Assembly: GCA_016165875.1 (NCBI GenBank)
Contig: JABBOT010000080.1
Coordinates: 18,200,572 to 18,264,571 of the forward strand
Direction: 5' to 3'
Source: Acanthopleura granulata
Taxonomy: Eukaryota; Mollusca; Polyplacophora; Chitonida; Chitonidae
Length of the DNA stretch: 64,000 nt
The notes under the pieces: generated by a model
Databases searched by the model: none
Told to the model about the DNA's origin: nothing
What the model saw: only the letters and a program-made list of their open reading frames with translations
Translations under genes and position numbers: made by a program
Part shown: positions 59,101 to 64,000 of the stretch, one piece after another
How positions within the stretch are numbered: the stretch's first letter is position 1
Layout of the letters: every line of letters begins with the position of its first letter

Positions 59101-62100
59101 TTCTCTCCCACCATAATGCTGGCGGCCATCGTAGAAGTGAAATATTCTTGAGTACGGCTTAAAACACCATTCAAATAAATGAATGTTGCTTGTAGGTGAG
59201 GAGAGTTGTGGATAATCGTTGATGTTCTGTTTACATGGCTGTTCTACATTTGCCATTGAGGGGCCTTTGTGGCTGAGGAGGTTAGCCCACTAATGCTTCG
59301 TAATGACCAGGGTGCGTCTCACCAATACGATTGCTGTGAGTTCAAGTCCAGCTCAGGCAGACTTCCTCTCCAGTCATACATGTTAAGGTCTGTCTGCAAC
59401 CTGAGAATGGTTGTGGGTTTCCCCTGGGCACTGCTTGGTTTCTTCCCACAGTAAGTGAAATATTCTTGAGTGTGGTGTAAAACACCAATCAAAGAAAAAA
59501 ATAAATAAATATAGGTGCCATTGCTTATGTATCATCGGAATAGTACTAATCTTGACGGTCATTTGCTGTATTTGCACAGCATTCCCATGTCAGACAAAAG
59601 GATAGATACAAAGCCATCTCCTACAAGAGAGACAATTGTACGGTGGGCAGACCAGGGAGATGGCAATAACGAGCAGGTCAGCAGTTCTGGTGAGGAGGAA
59701 GAGGAGGAGGATGAACTGGGAGGAGTGGAGAGGCCAAAGGTCATCAGGTTCACACATACACAGGTATGTTGTAGTCACTTCAGGTATGAAGCCGCGATTT
59801 GCAAAACATCAGCGGGGGCCTCCATGGCTGAGGGGGTTAGCGTGCCAGCATGGTGCAGTGACCTAAGTGCCTCTCACCAATGGGGTCACCGTGAGATCAT
59901 GCCCAGCTCATGCTGGCTTCCTCTCCAGTCATACCTGGGAAGGCCTGACAGCAACCTGCAGATGGTCATGAGTTTCCCTGGGCTCTGCTCGGTTTTCTCC
60001 ACCATAGTGCTGGCTGCCGTCATTTAAGTGAAATATTCTTGAGTACGTTATACAACACTAATCAAGTGAATAAATAAAATACAAAACTTCAGAGTGTACT
60101 TCACAGTTAAGTAGAAAAAATGTAACCCTCCCTTCTTCTTATCTAGTTGAATAGGTATTATAAATAATCCTAGAGAAGATACCTATTAGGCTGACAATCA
60201 AAATGTGTAAGGTAGAGATTTTAGCATAAGCATGAGGAAACAATCAGAAGTGAGCACACCAGAACTGGCCATCTGTATTCCAGAGAGTGTCTCATCCTTC
60301 CAGATCAATAAACTTTGGTTTAAGGGTCTAACACCGCTGAAATGGTGTTTGTTGTTTAACCCTATGCTGCTAAACCTATGTCGTACAATCAAATCTCTCG
60401 AATACGCTCATCAAATCACTGGAATCCGCAGCCTTCTCGGGATTTTACTTAGTACAGAACAAGGTCCAGTGGTTACACAACAAATACCAAGATGAAGGTT
60501 AAAGCCTATTTCTACCTAAGAACTGAAAAAAACAGCATGTTTTATGCTACTGATCTCTTTCCGCAGCGGTCATGAATTTTAGACTAATCCACGGCCAGCT
60601 TAGGCTAGTGTGGTTGACTTAGAATATTTCAGTGACACTGTTTCTTACTGACAGCGGGGTAGAATACAAAATCGTCTGTTTATCTGCTCTTGAAGATTGT
60701 ACAAAATCAGTATATGTGGATGAAAAGAAAAGAACACATTTATACAACCTACACCTTAAATGAAAGAGCTATACAAACTGTGTGGAATTTTTTTATAGAT
60801 TTTATAAAGTTTTTATAAGTGAGAAAAACTGTTTTAAACATCGTCATTTTCTACAAAATCCACAGATTCGATACACATTGAAAGTCCCGCGATGTTTTAG
60901 GCTTGTCCAGTGAAACTCCTCCTTTCCTCCTCTTGAATATTCATTGTGACGTCACTGTGCTGAAGGTTTTACTCCTACCATTTGATTAAGTTTGAGAAGT
61001 ACTAGAGGGCCATATCATACCTACATGCGTGGCTGTAGGCTGCCAAAATGTGTCTGGAATGTCCTGAAGGCAGAGAGCGCAACCTGTCCTATTGCAAATT
61101 CCCCCTGTCAAATCCAGCAATCCCGGCTCCCACTCACTTGAACTTGATGCGTGGTCGGTCGAACTACTGCTCTCAGCCTCACTCCTCTGCAGTTCAAACT
61201 GGCAGCCTTGTAAGCCAAAGTTACATTCACTATCCTCAGAGCTAGAGCTGGAGACCCCTCTGAATTCCTCCATATTGTTATCTATGTGATTTTTGTTTTT
61301 ACCTTCAAACACAGAAGAGCTACTTCACAAAGCTAAGCATGATGATGTAAGCAATCTGTTGAAATGGCGATCTGAAGGAGGCTTCCCAGTTCTGGATGTT
61401 TAACTATTAAATAAATAACAAGCACTGCTGGCAGAAAATTGAACTATTTTAATTAACCATAAGTATAGGTCTGTCATTTAAGACAGAGGTTGTATAAATG
61501 TGTTCTTTTCTTTTAATTAAGTTGGATCAAGTGTTTAGACTTCTGAATGTGCAGGCGCTTTACATGTAAAGGTTATGAAAACTTTTTTTGAGAACACAAT
61601 ATTTGTATGGATTGTGTATATGCTACAGATTAACTCATACAAAGCTAGGTCTATGAAAGAATATGTACACAAGTAATAACCTCTGGTTATAACATGAAAA
61701 CATATAAGAACTTTCGGATGAGCATGTCATATGCTATAAGAAATTCATTGCAAATGTTTTCATTAAAAAATTAGGATTTACACTCACCTGATTGTTGAGG
61801 TAGTGTTCGTGCAACTTCCTGTTCATTTTAATTCAGCCAGGTGGAATAATAATAATTGTATTTTGCCTTTACATTCTTCTTTCATCATGCACAACAAGTT
61901 AGCTGCTTTTGACTTGATTTTCTGTTAAAATTGATGAATTCAGCATCTGTTTCAGGTAAATTATACACTACATCAAAGTCATGCAGAGAAATCTGTAAAC
62001 GTTTCCGTCCGTACTTCTCAAACTGATTGATTTTGATTCATCTCACAGGGATCAGATCATCCATGTGGAGCAGGGGGAGATAACTCTATTAGCCTTGTTG

Positions 62101-62940
62101 AGACAGACCCTCCCAATATCACCAGTCCAGGGGACATATATAAGCTCTTCCAGCCCACACATCCAAAGTCCATTCTCAAGTCAAAGGGTGAGACAGGAAT
62201 GGAACCTGCCACTGAACAGAGTGGTGTGGAGGAAAAAACATTTCTAGCACATCCTGCTGAAGTGAGTTCTCGATCAGTTTTGTAAATATGTGTGTAATCT
62301 TATTGATGTCAAGCAGCATTCTTTCTGTGAACATTTGCCAGGTGTTCTAAACTGAGGACTGCAAGTCAATTACTTATCAGATTTCTTAGAACTTTGGATT
62401 TTGGACTTTGCCCAGTATCCTGACAGTCATGATGTTAATGTTGCCTCTGAGTCATGAGCTCATGAGAGATAAAAAAAGATTTAGTAAAAACATTTAGAAA
62501 AGATTAACATGACAGCAAAGCCAAAAGTAAAGAACACCTAATGACTTTTTCACATTATTTAATATTGCTGTCTTTTGACTCTTGTCTTGTTGCAGTATAT
62601 TCAGTTTACTTCAAGCTAATAAGCCTAAAATTTTATTATTGTTGGTTGGATTGTTGTAAGATATTTCCCTAGATACACTTTACCACTCTTATTTTGGTTT
62701 TACTGTTAATAACAGTTTTTTTTTTTTTTTTTTTTGACATTTATTTTGCCATCTCTTATTGGTCCACTGTTGTTGCAGGCATTTTCTGGCGCCATTGTCG
62801 AGCGAGACTTGGATAGACCCATTTCCAGTGTAACAGAAGGTTTAGTGTCAGGCACAGTTGCTGCACCCGTGGCCAATCCACCGAAACGCATTTCAAAATT
62901 TAAAGCTGATCGACAAAAAAAACAGAACCTCAACAGGTAG
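53173..62940 (+). CDS. URI1: URI1, unconventional prefoldin RPB5 interactor (9 exons, 394 aa)
   Basis: Exons 53173-53252, 53380-53458, 54317-54452, 54847-54938, 56245-56308, 57567-57741, 59580-59763, 62049-62261, 62779-62940; phases agree and the total is 1185 nt. Residues 1 to about 130 are the prefoldin alpha-type domain: a coiled-coil start (LARLREEQDKA), LRTLPDKVSHPYN, and the hairpin block FMPGKLVHTNEVLVLLGDNW, nearly as in the human protein. URI1 is known as a scaffold of the R2TP/prefoldin-like complex; it binds RPB5 and is phosphorylated downstream of mTOR/S6K. Later blocks are DEELWARLDQLERIE, an acidic run (GEEEEEEDELGG), PKVIRF, which fits the PP1-binding RVxF pattern, DIYKLF with PKSILKSKGE, and the C-terminal AFSGAIVERD and PKRISKFKADRQ. 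It is shorter than the human 535 residues because the Asp/Ser-rich linkers are reduced. The start is the first ATG of exon 1; frames upstream stay open for a few codons. Confidence 0.96.
55921..56188 (-). mobile_element. Full-length V-type SINE, reverse
   Basis: TATTTATTTGTTTGGTGTTT, AGAATATTTCACTTATACTG, CGCAGGTTGCTGGCAAACC, AGAGGAAGCCAGCATGAGCT, GGTGAGAGACTCCTGGGCCA, GCCATGGAGGACC. Ends 57 bp before URI1 exon 5. Confidence 0.92.
56438..56602 (-). mobile_element. V-type SINE, reverse, head missing
   Basis: TTTATTTATTCATTTGACTG, GCATTATGGTGGAAGGAAAT, TTCGCAGGCTACTGGCAGAC. In URI1 intron 5. Confidence 0.9.
57847..58318. mobile_element. Foldback element, family C (copy 2, about 472 bp)
   Basis: Left arm ATGAAGTCATGGTGAGTGAA, AACTGTGTCTGAAAATATC, AATGCAGTCAGATGTC, TATGGTGGGTTTTATAGAC; right arm CATCAATATGGTCCGTGAAA, TATTTTCAGACACTG, CTTTTCACTTACCATAACTT. 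Same length and arm content as 28735-29208. In URI1 intron 6. Confidence 0.85.
58928..59186 (+). mobile_element. Full-length V-type SINE, forward
   Basis: The head GGGGCCTCCCTGGTGCAGTT, GGTTAGCGTGCTATGACCCA is a tRNA-like A box. The B-box-like GTGAGTTCCTCC, core CACCATAATGCTGG, TATTCTTGAGTACGGC and AAATAAATG tail follow. It has an expanded C run at about 58974-58983. Confidence 0.95.
59259..59515 (+). mobile_element. Full-length V-type SINE, forward
   Basis: GGGGCCTTTGTGGCTGAGGA head, GTGAGTTCAAGTCCAGCTC B box, GTTGTGGGTTTCCCCTGGGC core, CACCAATCAAAG and AATAAATAAATA tail. The ACCATAATGCTGG block is deleted. Confidence 0.94.
59814..60080 (+). mobile_element. Full-length V-type SINE, forward
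   Basis: GGGGGCCTCCATGGCTGAGG head, CCTCTCACCAATGGGGTCAC, GCTCATGCTGGCTTCCTCTC, CACCATAGTGCTGGCTGCCG, TATTCTTGAGTACG and GAATAAATAAA tail. Starts 50 bp after URI1 exon 7. Confidence 0.95.
60986..61273 (-). CDS. Ser/acidic-rich open frame, perhaps a P2X7-C-like fragment
   Basis: 95 codons on the minus strand inside URI1 intron 7, starting MEEFRGVSSSSSEDSE, then GLQGCQFELQRSE, a second Ser run and CNRTGCALCLQDIP. The order (acidic Ser-rich start, a G-x-x-x-x-F-E block, then clustered Cys) weakly recalls P2X7-C-terminal-like proteins that are multiplied in molluscan genomes. The Cys spacing is not a clear match, and sequence further downstream is out of frame. It may be a degraded insertion rather than a gene. 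Confidence 0.3.
   Translation of the reverse strand: MEEFRGVSSSSSEDSECNFGLQGCQFELQRSEAESSSSTDHASSSSEWEPGLLDLTGGICNRTGCALCLQDIPDTFWQPTATHVGMIWPSSTSQT
62716..62736. repeat. Poly(T) run before URI1 exon 9
   Basis: About 20 T, some 45 bp upstream of the exon 9 acceptor; may act as or extend the pyrimidine tract. Confidence 0.85.
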
Positions 62941-63362
62941 CGCATATGTATCATTCTGGTTTCTTTGGATAGACATTATACATGACTTTTATGTTAAGTA
63001 GGCTGAACCTACACTGTACACATAATTGCACAGGATATAAGACAAATGTTAGAAGAGGATAAAGTGTACCAGGCTACATGTTGTGAAGAGGGAAATCTGG
63101 AATCATTCCTTTATACCTGATGATAAATTCAAAATAACAGCAAGAACTGTCATTTTTTATGTTTACACTGAAAGACAACTCCTTGTTGTGGATTCTGCCT
63201 CCAGAAGTGACAAAAATTGTTGACTTTCAGAAGAAGAGAAAATTGTCATCTGATATATTGGGGATGAGATTACAGGTGTAATTGCAAGGACAGTATTGTT
63301 GTGTGATACTGTGCCTGAATCACGATAGTGTGAACTGCATTTATCCTGGTTTATCATTTTAC

Positions 63363-63368
63363 AATAAA
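63363..63368 (+). terminator. Candidate poly(A) signal of URI1
   Basis: AATAAA about 420 bp after the URI1 stop codon, followed by T/GT-rich sequence (TTTTTGTGTAGTTTTGTTGT). Confidence 0.6.
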
Positions 63369-63787
63369 ACAGATGTTACCTTTTCTCATGTAAAATTTTT
63401 GTGTAGTTTTGTTGTTGATTTTAATCCCATTCCTATGGGGATACTAATTTGGGTATGTCTGTCAGCCTGTTCATCTGTCATGCTTTGGTCTCCCCACAGT
63501 TACTCCAGACATGCAGTTTTGATAAAGTTTGGTATGGAGTTTTAATTTGTGCAAGTTCAGATCCAGTTTGACAACTAGCTAGCCTAAATTATATATCAGT
63601 TTTACATATTTAATGATTTACGTAATTCGCAGTGGTTATTGGTTTCTTTAAAATGGCTGGTCTGCTCCAAATATTTTCTGATTTTGATAAAATTTTGAAT
63701 CTAGGTTTTATTTTTTTTTTTTGTAGAACCTCAGAACAAGTTATAAAATCATGTGTGTGGGATATAAATTCTAAAGTAACTTGCTGT

Positions 63788-64000
63788 TATATTTATTCAT
63801 TTATATGATTGGTGTTTTACTTGAATATTTCACTTACATGATGGCGGCCAGCATTTTGGTGGGAGGAAACTGGACAGAGCCCGGGGGAAACCCACGATCT
63901 TCTCGCAGGATGCTGGCAGACCGTCCCACATACGGCCGAAGAGGAAGCCAGCATGAGCTGAACAGCGACCATATTGGTGGGAGGCTTCTGGGTCATTATG
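63788..64000 (-). mobile_element. V-type SINE, reverse, cut by the window end
   Basis: TTTATTCATTTATATGATTG, GAATATTTCACTTACATGAT, GGCGGCCAGCATTTTGGTGG, GAGCCCGGGGGAAACCCACG, GGAAGCCAGCATGAGCTG, GGGTCATTATG; one of the least diverged copies. Confidence 0.93.

Noticed and set aside
59515..60027. 170-codon frame read as a single gene
   Set aside because: Only 59580-59763 is coding (URI1 exon 7); the rest is intron and a SINE.

Overview
This is a gene-sparse animal nuclear genome segment. Four complete genes and one partial gene are split into short exons with GT..AG introns (one GC..AG) and embedded in AT-rich DNA full of SINEs, inverted-repeat elements and minisatellites. About twenty copies of one tRNA-headed SINE are present. 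Its core (GGGTTTCC..CCGGTTTCC, then ACCATAATGCTGG and AAATATTCTTGAGTAC) resembles the V-SINE type known from molluscs (RUDI-like), so a marine lophotrochozoan, most likely a mollusc, is inferred. Nothing bacterial or viral was seen.

Layout. 433-2142 (-): first two coding exons of an unidentified gene that leaves the window on the left. 5647-8813 (+): CMC2, a twin CX9C mitochondrial protein; its three exons join to 80 residues. 9250-22680: about 13 kb with no convincing coding exon, holding minisatellites, a SINE, two inverted-repeat elements and a strong hairpin. 22704-39175 (+): a 14-exon gene for a probable microtubule plus-end protein with two SxIP motifs, a long coiled coil and a C-terminal CAP-Gly domain; its introns carry several tandem arrays, one of which repeats the 5' splice site of exon 9. 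43759-51991 (-): MRPL3 (mitochondrial uL3m), nine exons, 377 residues, convergent with the preceding gene. 53173-62940 (+): URI1, nine exons, 394 residues, divergent from MRPL3 with about 1.2 kb between start codons. The right end is another SINE.

CMC2 (cytochrome c oxidase assembly) and MRPL3 (mitochondrial translation) both serve the respiratory chain. URI1 is a prefoldin-like scaffold linked to RNA polymerase assembly and TOR signalling. The CAP-Gly gene is cytoskeletal. No operon-like relation is implied; the MRPL3/URI1 pair may share a promoter region. Exon models were built by hand: in all four complete genes the splice phases agree and the summed coding length is a multiple of three. 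Untranslated exons and transcription starts could not be placed.
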